Source: Megalonaias nervosa
Lineage: Eukaryota > Mollusca > Bivalvia > Unionida > Unionidae
Length of the DNA: 64,000 nt
Assembly: GCA_016617855.1 (NCBI GenBank)
Contig: JAECUM010000807.1
Span: 62,001-126,000 of the forward strand
Direction: 5' to 3'
This document shows, one piece after another, positions 55,993 through 64,000 of the stretch (position 1 is its first letter; each line of letters begins with the position of its first letter). The notes below the pieces were generated by a model. It was not told the origin of the DNA. It saw only the letters and a list, made by a program, of their open reading frames with translations, and searched no databases. The translations under genes and the position numbers were made by a program.

Positions 55993-56222
55993 GTAGTGAG
56001 ATAGTATACGGACAATGGGAATTAGCATTACAGACCCCCCACCCCGGACTCTATACGGACAATGGGAATTTTGTATAGCGACTATCACACCCTGGGACTG
56101 TATAGGGACAATGGGAATTTTGTATAGCGACAAGAGGAATGGAACAGGTAGGGTGACGTCACGGTAATGGACTGTTGCAACGATGTAGCAAGGACCGTGA
56201 CGTCATGCCACCTGTTTCATTT
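55993..56222 (+). repeat. Polinton-terminus-like block with hairpin
   Basis: TATACGGACAATGGGAATT and GTATAGCGAC phrases lead to the hairpin AACAGGTAGGGTGACGTCAC...GTGACGTCATGCCACCTGTT at 56143-56216, with two TGACGTCA octamers. The order matches the outer part of the Polinton 1 TIR. It could be the true outer end of Polinton 2 or a separate decayed copy. Confidence 0.75.
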
Positions 56223-57000
56223 CTATACAAAGTGTGTAGAGACTGAGACAGACATATACTAATACAAGCCCGAGATTTATATATAAAGCATTACCTAGAC
56301 CTGAAATTATGTTGACGGTGTTCATAAATTTGCATAATTATAATGATGCTATAAATAGTTATAATCAAGGAAAAGACTAACGCCAAAATGGATGTGACTA
56401 AAAGTCACGCTAAAATTACGAAATTGTCCCAGAATTGAACGGAGACTAAACATGTCCCTGAACATTAGGTTACATTGGTTTAGACTAAAAGTAGTACTAA
56501 AATTACGACATTGTCCCGGACTACAGTGAAGACTGAGAAAATCTGGAACATTAATATTCAAATGACTGTGACTAAAAGTAACGCTAAAATTACGAAATTG
56601 TCCCAGAATTTAACGGAGACTGAACATATCCCAGAAGATTAAATTATATTTGTTTAGTCTAAAAGTAGTATTAAGATTACCAAAATGTCCCAAACTCTAG
56701 TGGAGACTGAGAAAAACTCCGGAAGACTGTATTCAGATTGCCGTGACATAAAATATTGCACTAACTTTCCGAAAAATTTAGCGGACTTGAATGGAAACTG
56801 ATAACTAGCCAGATGTTTTGGTTGTCAGAAATGGCAAAGACAAAGTGTAGCACTAAATTCTGAAATTGCACCGGACTTTAGCGGAGACTGAAAATAATCC
56901 ATACATAAATTTTAAAAATGTTACCAAGACTTAAAGTAGTACTGAAATTATTTAAACTCATATCGACCTTCGCGGAAACTGAAAAATTGCAAATAAAAAA
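56223..57000 (+). repeat. Conserved block plus 88-bp minisatellite
   Basis: The first ~250 bp match the minus strand of 18430-18690. From about 56385 a tandem array follows, with GACTAAAAGTAACGCTAAAA and GACTAAAAGTAGTACTAAAA alternating about every 88 bp, giving a dimer of about 177 bp. The last units are more diverged. Confidence 0.8.
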
Positions 57001-57008
57001 TTAAAATA

Positions 57009-57345
57009 AGGGATACTATAGCGTCAGTGGGAATTAGCATTACGGGACCCTACTTCTTCTACTATAGCGTCAAGATTTATAGCGTCAATGAGAATTAGCA
57101 TTACGGGACCCTACTTTATACTATAGCGTCAAGATTTATAGCGTCAAATGGCACACCCTGGGACACTATAGCGTCAATGGGAATTTTGTATGGGAACAAT
57201 AGGAATGGAAAAAGGTAGGGTGACGTCACGGTACTGGACACTTGCAACAAAGAATAATGTTTTCGTGAGTTAAACATAAATTATACAACAACTAAAAAAA
57301 AATTTTAGGCAAAAAAGAATAAATCTTTTCAAGGCAGTGGAGTGG
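57009..57345 (+). repeat. TIR portion of Polinton 2
   Basis: TACTATAGCGTCAGTGGGAA-type repeats, a half hairpin with TGACGTCA at 57221-57228, and the inner block GAGTTAAACATAAATTATAC match the Polinton 1 TIR. The 42-bp satellite and the second hairpin arm are missing. The motif TATAGCGTCAA stands where Polinton 1 has TATAGGGACAA, in all repeats. Confidence 0.82.
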
Positions 57346-57369
57346 CCCTGAAAAGGGCCTTTGGTTTTT

Positions 57370-57925
57370 GCTTCTATTGTCTCCAGTTCTTTCACCAGCT
57401 TCTTAATTTTCCAATGATTCCTGTCTTCGTCTTTTTCTTTTCTTCGTCTGGAATCCAGCCTGGATGTCCCATGTCTCTAATTTTTTTCTGTATTTTCATC
57501 CAGTTGATGTTCAGTGTTTCAAAGTCCTCTTTCTTTTTTTTGGTTTTCCTTCTCCTTTCTCTCTTTTGTCCAGGTGTCTTTTATTTTCTTTACCTCTTCT
57601 TTCATTACTTTTTTTCATCTTGTCTTCTGCTTTTATTAATTGTTGTAAACCCCACTGGACAAAAGACCACTCTGACCAATTAAATGTATCTTGCAAGAAT
57701 CTCCTCACTTGGATGACAAGATCAAGGGCTTCCTTCAATGTCTCCATTCTTACATACTTAGGCTTGATGAATCCTCTTATTTTTTTCCACCTCCTCTTCT
57801 ATCATTCCGGCCACCTGATCCCTGGCTACTTTCAGGCTAGTGACTTGACTGGTCACAAAGTCTTGGCTGCCTGGATAGCTCCATTCTTTTTCAGTCCTTT
57901 CCACCACGTGGGCTGCATCCATCAT
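57370..57925 (-). pseudogene. Lys/Glu-rich coiled-coil protein (broken)
   Basis: Read on the minus strand from ATG 57925, the first piece (AAHVVERTEKEWSYPGSQ to KNKRIHQA) stops at 57758. A second frame holds LKEALDLVIQVRRFLQ and a Lys/Arg/Glu-rich stretch to 57511. A third has MGHPGWIPDEEKKK before 57370. It occupies the position of the zinc-knuckle gene in Polinton 1 but shows no zinc knuckle, so the two elements differ here. The family is not recognised. Confidence 0.5.
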
Positions 57926-58079
57926 CTAAAAAATAACTGTGTCTTAATTCATTGAACAAATTCATTTTTTTCATGAAGGTGATGACTAGTCAACGCGGGT
58001 AGCCAGACTGACGAGCGTTCCGCGTTATATACGTCAAGCACGGACGTGAACGAAAACATCCCTTACACTCACTTCACAT

Positions 58080-59470
58080 ATTATATACTATCCACACCAA
58101 CGAACAAGAATGCATAAAACATACCATATTTACTATCCTCACAAACGAATGAGAAAGCATAAAAAACACACCTGTTTACTATCCACACCAACGTACGAGA
58201 ATGCATAAAACATACCATACCTACTATCCACACCAACGAACGCGAAAGCACAAAACACACACCATATTTACTATCCACACCAATGGACGCGAATGCATAA
58301 AACACACACATATATACTATCCACACCAACGAATGAGAATGCTTAAAACATACACCTATATTATATCCACACCAACGTACGAGAATGCATAAAACACACC
58401 GTCCTTATTATCCACACCAACGAACGAAAATGAATAAAACACCCATATATACTATCCACACCAACGAACGAGAATGCATAAAACACACACATACTTACTA
58501 TCCACACCAACGAATGAGAATGCATAAAACATACACATACATACTATCCACACCAACGAACGAGAATGCATAAAACACACCATATTTACTATCCACACCA
58601 ATGAACGAGAATACATAAAACACACACATACTTACTATCCACACCAACGGACGAGAATGCATAAAACACCCATATACACTATCCACACCAACGATTGAGA
58701 ATGCATAAAATACACACCTATATACTATCCACACCAACGAAAGAGAATGCATAAAACACACACCATATTTACTATCCTCACAAACGAATGAGGAAGCATA
58801 AAACACACCATATATACTATCCACACCAACGAACGATAATGCATAAAACACACACATATATACTATCACCACCAACGAATGAGAATGCATAAAACATACA
58901 CCTATATACTATCCACACCAACGTACGAGAATGCATAAAGCATACCATACTAACTATCCACACCAACGTACGAGAATGCATAAAACACACCATACTTACT
59001 ATCCACATCAACGGACGCGAATGCATAAAACACACCATACTTACTATCCACACCAACGGACGAAAATGCATGAAACATACACATATATACTATCCACACA
59101 TACGCTAGGCGAACACATATAACACACATTCTACTATCCACAAAACGCTAGGCGAATGCATGAATCACCCATATATACTATCCACACCAACGAACGAGAA
59201 CGCATAAAACACACACATACTTACTATCCACACCAACGGACGCGAATGCATAAAACACCCATATATACTATCCACACCAACGAACGAGAGTGCATAAAAC
59301 ACACACCTATATACTATCCACACCAACGGACGCGAATGCATAAAACACACACCATATTTACTATCCTCACAAACGAACGAGAAAGCATAAAACACATCAT
59401 ATATACTATCCACACCAACGTACACGAATGCATGAAACATACATCTATATACTATCCACACAAACGAATG
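58080..59470 (-). repeat. Satellite array of 40-45-bp units inside Polinton 2
   Basis: About 33 units of the type ACTATCCACACCAACGAACG followed by GAATGCATAAAACACAC. They are the reverse complement of the satellite at 49196-49720 and relatives of the TIR satellite. The array lies where Polinton 1 has DNA polymerase B. The many translated frames (VDSKYGVF, HKTHTIY types) are artefacts. Confidence 0.93.
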
Positions 59471-59471
59471 A

Positions 59472-59648
59472 GAAGAAGAGTTAGAGGGTTGCCAAAAGCT
59501 TTTGCACAATGCAAACTTAGTTCAAGAGGACACTTCTGAACGGTGTGTGATGTGCAAGTTAGTGACTAAACAATTTAGATTTGCCACTGAAGTACGACCA
59601 TCTCTTTGCAGAAAGTACACTTATTACCTCCGACAAAAAGAGGTATAA
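59472..59648 (+). pseudogene. C-terminal part of a small Cys-containing protein
   Basis: An open segment without its start encodes LEGCQKLLHNANLVQ, RCVMCKLVTKQFRF and ends KYTYYLRQKEV. The ending matches the 31-codon remnant at 40418-40513. The upstream part is cut by the satellite array. The Cys-x2-Cys could be half of a metal site. The TAA overlaps the conserved TATA box. Confidence 0.5.
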
Positions 59649-59651
59649 AAA
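59644..59651 (+). promoter_or_regulatory. TATA box (same as 40509)
   Basis: AGAGGTATAAAAACGGACTACC is identical to the Polinton 1 site, although the gene start it served is deleted here. Confidence 0.55.
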
Positions 59652-59661
59652 CGGACTACCA

Positions 59662-59934
59662 CTCCCAGAAGAACCATTCCCTTCAGGACAGGACAGGACC
59701 GTTATCGACATCCCCGAAAGACCATTCCGGGAATACACTTGTGTGACTGTGCCAAGGAGTGTAGAGACTCTAAGAACATTACACACTGTCCCTACAATTC
59801 CACCTCTTGATCACCACAAATGTTGCACAGAGACTTGTTTATATTCCACTATGATCGTTTTGATGTGTCTTATATTCATGTACTTAACCATTTGGCTTTT
59901 ATGCATTTTTGTCTTTTATGTTGTTCACAATTAA
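59662..59934 (+). pseudogene. C-terminally anchored membrane protein, 5'-truncated copy
   Basis: From TVIDIPERPFREYTCVTVPR to the hydrophobic end MIVLMCLIFMYLTIWLLCIF the frame follows the gene at 40980-41351 with few changes. A deletion joins it to the promoter region of the preceding gene, so its own start is lost. Substitutions keep the membrane segment hydrophobic. Confidence 0.7.
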
Positions 59935-59962
59935 AGATGACAATAAACGTCTCCTGAAAAAA

Positions 59963-59970
59963 TATAAAAA
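59963..59970 (+). promoter_or_regulatory. TATA box of the second ATPase copy
   Basis: TATAAAAACTCTTGTCTT stands 56 bp before ATG 60019 and matches the site at 41381. Confidence 0.65.
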
Positions 59971-60018
59971 CTCTTGTCTTTTCTGTCTTCGTGTCAAAAG
60001 TGACATTTCTTACACTAC

Positions 60019-60700
60019 TATGGCTATCTTACTGTCTCTGCTCCCTCTTCCTCCACTGTCAAAATCATTGACGAACACGTAGATAGGACTAGTTGGGAGG
60101 CCTTGTATCTTCGCCATCCCTTTAACATGCTCATTGCCGGACCTAGCGGTTCACGCAAAACCGAATTTGTCAAACATTTGATCGAACATAAACATCATTT
60201 AATCGATCGTCCACCTCAACGAATCGTGTGGTGTTACAAAGAGTGGCAATCGGCGTACAGCCTTCTGCGAGAAAGTCAAGGCGATTTCATTGTCTTTGTG
60301 AAAGGCATTCCTGGCGAAGACGACGGGATCGTGTCTAACCCTAGTCAAACCCATCTGGTTATTTTTGGCGACATGTTAGGAGAAGACGAAGAAGAAATTA
60401 AACTCTGGTTTACGCTCAAATGGCATCATCGTAATGCCAGTGTCATTTACATCACCCAAAATTTGTTTCAACAAAGTAAAGCCCATCGTACCATCAGTCT
60501 CAATGCTCATTACGTGGTGTTGTTTAAAAGCCCTAGAGATAAATCGCAAGTACAAGTCTTAGCAAAACAGTTAGGAACGCCTTGACTGACTCATGCGTAC
60601 GACGATGCCACTCAAACCCCACACGCATATTTACTCGTGGATTTAAAACCCACCACTCCCGATTATTTGTGATTTCGTACCCATCTGTTTCACACTGGTG
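60019..60700 (+). pseudogene. ATP: Packaging ATPase, second copy with altered Walker motifs
   Basis: This is nearly identical to 41447-42130. The Walker A reads GPSGSRKT, where Polinton 1 has GPSGSGKT, and the Walker B reads HLVIFGDML where Polinton 1 has HLVIFDDML. The glycine before the catalytic Lys and the first Asp of the DD pair are both changed. A frame break lies near the start, a TGA at 60583-60585, and another TGA near 60670. The C-terminal end and the following promoter are deleted (join at about 60703). It is clearly inactive. Confidence 0.9.
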
Positions 60701-60702
60701 CC

Positions 60703-61352
60703 ATCAGTCGCGAAAAAAATCCACAAATACGTGCTCGTGTCTTAGAAGCTAGTCTCAAAGAAGTCTTACGATGGTTTACGATGACAGCACGTCAATTACT
60801 GCAAGGTATCATTCAGATTCCACATCAAATCAAACATTTTTTGAGAGAAACAAAGTCGCCTTGACGCAGCTAGCCGATCCTCGCATCGACACTCAAACCA
60901 AAAAGCAAATCATTTTCAAACCTGGAGGTAGCGGTTCTCTAGGAGGTGTCATCATTCGTTCCCTCTTAAAATGGGATCCCAATGCTCCCAAAGTTCTTCC
61001 CAAGAAAAAAGCCACACCCAAACGTACCCAGAAGAAAAAGAAAAAGAGCAACGGTGTCAAGACCAGGTCACAGCCTCAGAAAACAGCTTCTACCCGCAAG
61101 AGAGCGTCTCCAAAAACGTCTCCTCCAGAGGTGACACCCTCTTCCTCTTTAGCGGCAGTGGCCGCTGCTCACAAAGTACCTGCCCCCAAAATCAAAGTCC
61201 AAGAGAGAACGGGTGTGTTACAGAGTTTACTGGATTTGTCCAAGCAAGAACTGTCCCGATTTAGTCCGTTGCGAACTCCTCCAAGACGTGTGATGCCTGT
61301 TATCAAGTTGATACGACGTGAAGACAATCAGTGGCGACGCGTTCCAGTATAA
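60703..61352 (+). pseudogene. Basic virion-type protein, 5' part deleted
   Basis: This is the counterpart of 42244-42650 without its N-terminal 30 or so codons. After a break near 60840 it reads FFERNKVALTQLADPR, KPGGSGSLGGVIIRSLLKW and a Lys-rich tract, then a long tail missing from Polinton 1: PPEVTPSSSLAAVAAAHKVP, TGVLQSLLDLSKQELSRFSP and RRVMPVIKLIRREDNQWRRV. The Pro/Ser/Ala-rich linker between basic segments suits a nucleic-acid-binding core protein (inference). Confidence 0.65.
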
Positions 61353-61355
61353 AAA
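61348..61355 (+). promoter_or_regulatory. TATA box before the basic peptide cluster
   Basis: CAGTATAAAAAGACC overlaps the end of the preceding gene and stands 60 bp before ATG 61408. Confidence 0.6.
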
Positions 61356-61407
61356 GACCTGAGGCAAACAATAGGTTTAGTGTTGTTGTGCTCCTGAACG
61401 CCCAAAG

Positions 61408-61554
61408 ATGGCCCCACCAAGAAGTGCACACCGTCACCATCGTCGTTCTTCTGTCCAAATAGGAAAAGGAAAAAGAAAACGACAGTCTCGTCATCCAAAA
61501 AAACACTTAGTCAAACATCGACGTCACCCCCCCCCCAAACGACACACTCGTTGA
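61408..61554 (+). pseudogene. His/Arg/Lys-rich protamine-like peptide, copy 1 (truncated by TGA)
   Basis: The 48-residue product begins MAPPRSAHRHHRRSS and is almost entirely basic (GKGKRKRQSRHPKKHLVKHR). A TGA at 61552 ends it; in the same frame after the stop, KKRRSHQRGG matches the continuing part of the next gene, so this is a shortened tandem duplicate. Such peptides usually condense DNA in virions. Confidence 0.65.
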
Positions 61555-61716
61555 AAGAAAAGAAGAAGTCACCAAAGAGGAGGATGATTGTCTAGTCTTT
61601 TATTACTACACATGATCAAAACTCTTAAATCTATTTAAAGATGTGACCACTAGCCAAAATAAGATAAAAGGACGCATGTGAAGCCATGGACTTTAGTGTA
61701 AGTTGTGCACCAAAAG

Positions 61717-61914
61717 ATGTCTCCTCATCGTCGTTCTAATGTCCAGAAAGGAAAAAAAAAAGGACAGTTTCATCATCCGAGAAAACGCTTAGCCAAACAT
61801 AGACGTCACCCCCAGAAAAGGCACACTCGTCCAAAGAAAAAGAGGAGTCACCAAAGAGGAGGATTCTTTGGTGATTTTGGAAAACACATTGTCACCTTTA
61901 TGAATAAGCGATAG
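61717..61914 (+). CDS. Protamine-like basic peptide, copy 2 (intact)
   Basis: The 65-residue frame starts MSPHRRSNVQKGKKKGQ, continues through RLAKHRRHPQKRHTRPKKKR and ends with a short less basic tail RGGFFGDFGKHIVTFMNKR. About half of the residues are Arg, Lys or His. It is a duplicate of the gene at 61408. A core DNA-condensing role like adenovirus proteins VII or mu is inferred from composition. Polinton 1 lacks the whole cluster. Confidence 0.7.
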   Translation: MSPHRRSNVQKGKKKGQFHHPRKRLAKHRRHPQKRHTRPKKKRSHQRGGFFGDFGKHIVTFMNKR

Positions 61915-62007
61915 TCCCCAAAAAAGGATAAAAGACCGTGTGACAAGTCATCGACGTTAGTGTAATTTTTGCTGTGTGCCACGGAACCAACGAACCAACC
62001 GAGAAAG

Positions 62008-62270
62008 ATGTCACCCCAAAAAAGACATTCCTCTTCTACCCCCAAAGGAAAGAAAAGGAAAGGACTGCCACCTCGTTTAGCCAAACATTGGGACATGTTG
62101 TCCGTCCTGTCCAAAGCTCCTCCACCCATGCGAAAAAACTCATTCAAACTGCCTCCAAAGACGTCATCGATACCGTGTGCGAATGTTATCTGAATGTCTT
62201 GAGAGGCACAATACCTTTGTCTAAACACCAGAAAGAATGCTCAGCCAAACATCGACACGTTCTTCAGTAA
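62008..62270 (+). pseudogene. Basic core-like protein with frame break
   Basis: The first frame from ATG 62008 has MSPQKRHSSSTPKGKKRKGL and LAKHWDM. After a break near 62085-62130 another frame continues with DVIDTVCECYLNVLRGTIPL and SKHQKECSAKHRHVLQ, ending at TAA 62268-62270. The second part resembles a short conserved segment (cysteine, NVL.G, SKHQK) that I associate with small virus and Polinton proteins, but I cannot name it. It ends directly before the next ATG. Confidence 0.55.
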
Positions 62271-62435
62271 ATGGCCCAAAAGAAAATACCCATTGGTCAA
62301 AAGAAAAAGATGTTGGTGCAACGCGGAGGAATTTTGTCCTTTTTGCCCATGTTGCTGAAAGGAGTAATGGGAACAATAGGAGGACCCTTGATGAAAGGAC
62401 TATTGGGAACGATGGGAAACATCCTGGGAAGATGA
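62271..62435 (+). CDS. Small Gly/Leu-rich pX-like core peptide
   Basis: The intact 54-residue frame starts immediately after the previous stop (TAA ATG). A basic head (MAQKKIPIGQKKKMLVQ) leads to a glycine-rich hydrophobic segment RGGILSFLPMLLKGVMGTIG and GPLMKGLLGTMGNILGR. The basic-then-hydrophobic layout resembles the adenovirus pX/mu precursor and its Polinton relatives. It is absent from Polinton 1 through the internal deletion. Confidence 0.6.
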   Translation: MAQKKIPIGQKKKMLVQRGGILSFLPMLLKGVMGTIGGPLMKGLLGTMGNILGR

Positions 62436-62504
62436 AGATAAAAAGGTCCAAGAAGATAAATGGGACCTTTGGAGTCAAAAGATCTCAGATGCGATCCATG
62501 AAAT

Positions 62505-63140
62505 CCGATCGAAGGACGAAAACTGGCTTTAGTGCCTTACAAACGATGGATGGAATACCATCGTTGGCAAGAACAACGAACCCGGCATTTACCTCCCAAT
62601 CCTCATTTGACCGAGTTGTCCCAGTTACAACACGAATTGCAATCATTGATGGATCGCAGCGATTTGTCAGAAACGGAAAAATCTCAACGGTACCGTCAAC
62701 TGTTGCAACGACTGCAACTCTTTCACCAGAAAGCTTTAGACGAAACAGCTCTACCCACTCTGAAAGATTTTAAGGCCTTGATGAAAAGTTCACCAACACC
62801 ACTACCATCTCCAGTGGTCAAGACAGATGCAGCCCCACGGTTGCCTGAGGAAGAAGAGGCAAGAGAAGTCTTTCCAACACCGTCAGCAGCTCCCATCACT
62901 AATAAGATTGCAGCGTCCTTGTTGACCCCTTCCCCTACACCCCAACGAGAAGAACTTAAAGCTTGGGTTTAAAAGATGATGCCCACTCCTCCTTCGACAG
63001 AAGTGAAAAAGAAAGAAGGGAAAGCAGAAGTGAAAAAAGAAAAGAAGACCAAAGCCATCCCATTACCACCACCACCACCACCACCACCACCACTACCTTC
63101 AATTTCTACACCCGTTGGCACATCGGACACGTAAAGCCGT
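62505..63140 (+). pseudogene. Coiled-coil, Pro/Glu/Lys-rich protein
   Basis: LALVPYKRWMEYHRWQEQ opens the readable part, followed by a helical segment LTELSQLQHELQSLMDRSDL and RYRQLLQRLQLFHQKA, then PTPLPSPVVKTDAAPRLPEE, a TAA at 62970 and a tail with KKKEGKAEVKK and about nine Pro. No ATG lies in this frame before the start, so the 5' end is probably damaged near 62500. Polinton 1 retains only the C-terminal half (42651-42995). The family is not recognised. Confidence 0.6.
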
Positions 63141-64000
63141 TTCTAAACCACTTCAGAGTGCCATCAGCGAAGAGTGGATCACTTATTTAAAAATACGGAG
63201 AAGGTGTTAGCCATCATTTAATACGATCCATCCCATCCTGCAGGTTACAGAGGAGTTCAGAAATTGTATCGTGCTGCCAAAACTCGACTGAAAAGCGTTC
63301 GTTTACCTCAAGTGCAACGCTGGTTACAAGAACAAGCCACGTACACCTTACACAAACCCATTCGACGAAAATTTTCCAGAAGTCGCACCCAAGTGGAGGG
63401 AATCGATCATCAATGGCAAACCGATTTAGCTGATGTCTCTCGTTTGGCCACCTACAATCGTGGTTACAAATATTTGTTTTGTGTCATCGACGTCTTTTCG
63501 AAATTTGCATGGGTCGTGCCATTGACTTCCAAATCGAGCAGTGAGTTAGTGCGAGCTCTCAAACTGGTGTTGAAACAAAGAGGACGTCACCCTCTTCGAT
63601 GGCAAACTGACAAAGACACCGAATTTCTGAACCAAGCTTTCCAAAAAGAATTGAAGAAACGTGACATTCATTTTTTCACCACCGAGAATCCCGAAACCAA
63701 AGCCAGCATCGTGGAACGTTTTCAACGCACCTTGAAAGAACGCATGTGGAAATATTTTACACATCAACACATTCTCAAGTAGATCGATGTCTTGCCACAC
63801 CCCGTCCAATCGTACAACCAATCTTACCATCAGTGCATCGGACGTGTCCCCAAGAAGTGACTCCCGACAACGAAGTGACCGTCTTCGAGCGCCTGTTTGG
63901 TGCGTCCCCGACAGTGACTGTCCGGAAGAAAGGTGGATTGTTGGCATCAGGAGATTGGGTGCGCATTGGCAAAAATCAAACGCACTTTCGACAAAGTTGA
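63141..64000 (+). pseudogene. INT: Polinton integrase, second copy, cut by window end
   Basis: The frame at 63264-63782 holds VRLPQVQRWLQEQATYTLHK, the first Asp in TDLADVSRL, the second in WQTDKDTEFLNQ and the Glu in KASIVERFQRTLKERMW. The usual Gly after the second Asp region is Asp here (TDKDTEF against TDKGTEF in copy 1). A frame break lies near 63190, TAG at 63780 and another frame break near 63860. The C-terminal domain KKGGLLASGDWVRIGK follows and the chromodomain lies past the edge. Confidence 0.88.

Larger units (their letters stand above)
57009..64000 (+). mobile_element. Polinton element 2, left part, runs off the window
   Basis: From about 57009 a TIR like that of Polinton 1 leads into a minus-strand coiled-coil gene, a satellite array and then the ATPase to integrase segment, all in the same order and orientation as Polinton 1. 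DNA polymerase B and the BIR gene are missing, and genes after the integrase lie beyond the window. Shared coding parts look nearly identical by eye. The left boundary is uncertain, because a similar terminus block also lies at 55993. Confidence 0.88.

Noticed and set aside
58081..59539. Overlapping open frames on both strands with repeated HKTH or VDSKYGVF patterns
   Set aside because: They follow the 40-45-bp satellite period, which stays open by chance in several frames.

Overview
The window is animal nuclear DNA. It has intron-split genes with GT/AG splice sites, tRNA-derived SINEs, non-LTR and Ty3/gypsy-like retrotransposons, microsatellites and two Polinton/Maverick DNA elements, and it is AT-rich outside the Polintons. 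Together this suggests an aquatic invertebrate, perhaps a lophotrochozoan such as a mollusc. That assignment is inferred from repeat style, not from a marker gene.

The only host gene I can support runs on the minus strand from about 19.72 kb to the left edge. It encodes an acyl-CoA synthetase of the 4-coumarate-CoA ligase/luciferase-like family. Four coding exons (19456-19722, 6734-6941, 4560-4663, 2063-2265) have matching phases and good splice sites; the rest lies beyond the window. Intron 1 (12.5 kb) holds nested insertions. A non-LTR retrotransposon was split by a Ty3/gypsy-like LTR element (8965-13939, flanked by a 4-bp ATAG duplication) and also by a SINE. The same intron holds a MITE and a stretch with the layout of a Polinton end (17.2-19.3 kb).

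From 19.7 to 33.7 kb I see no host gene. The region holds MITEs carrying a RecQ-like helicase fragment, a tandem satellite, three LTR-like repeats with a tRNA-Pro-like primer-site motif, and other diverged repeats.

The centrepiece is a full-length but decayed Polinton at 33767-50631. It has long inverted termini starting AG and ending CT, flanked by a 6-bp target duplication with one mismatch (CACGTA/CACGTT). It carries a minus-strand zinc-knuckle gene, protein-primed DNA polymerase B, a BIR-domain (IAP-like) gene, small membrane and unknown proteins, a packaging ATPase, a chromodomain integrase, penton-like and major capsid proteins, a virion core/cement-like protein, an adenain-type protease and a polyglutamine protein. 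TATAAAAA-type boxes precede several genes. Most large genes carry frameshifts or in-frame stops, and the protease lacks its expected catalytic His.

Between 50.6 and 57 kb lie a MITE pair with 14-bp inverted ends, more satellite, a second copy of a 1.5-kb dispersed repeat and another Polinton-terminus-like block. A second Polinton in the same orientation begins near 57.0 kb and runs off the right edge. It has lost the polymerase region, where a satellite array now lies. It keeps a cluster of small basic and pX-like core-protein genes that the first copy lost through an internal deletion, so the two copies carry different deletions.
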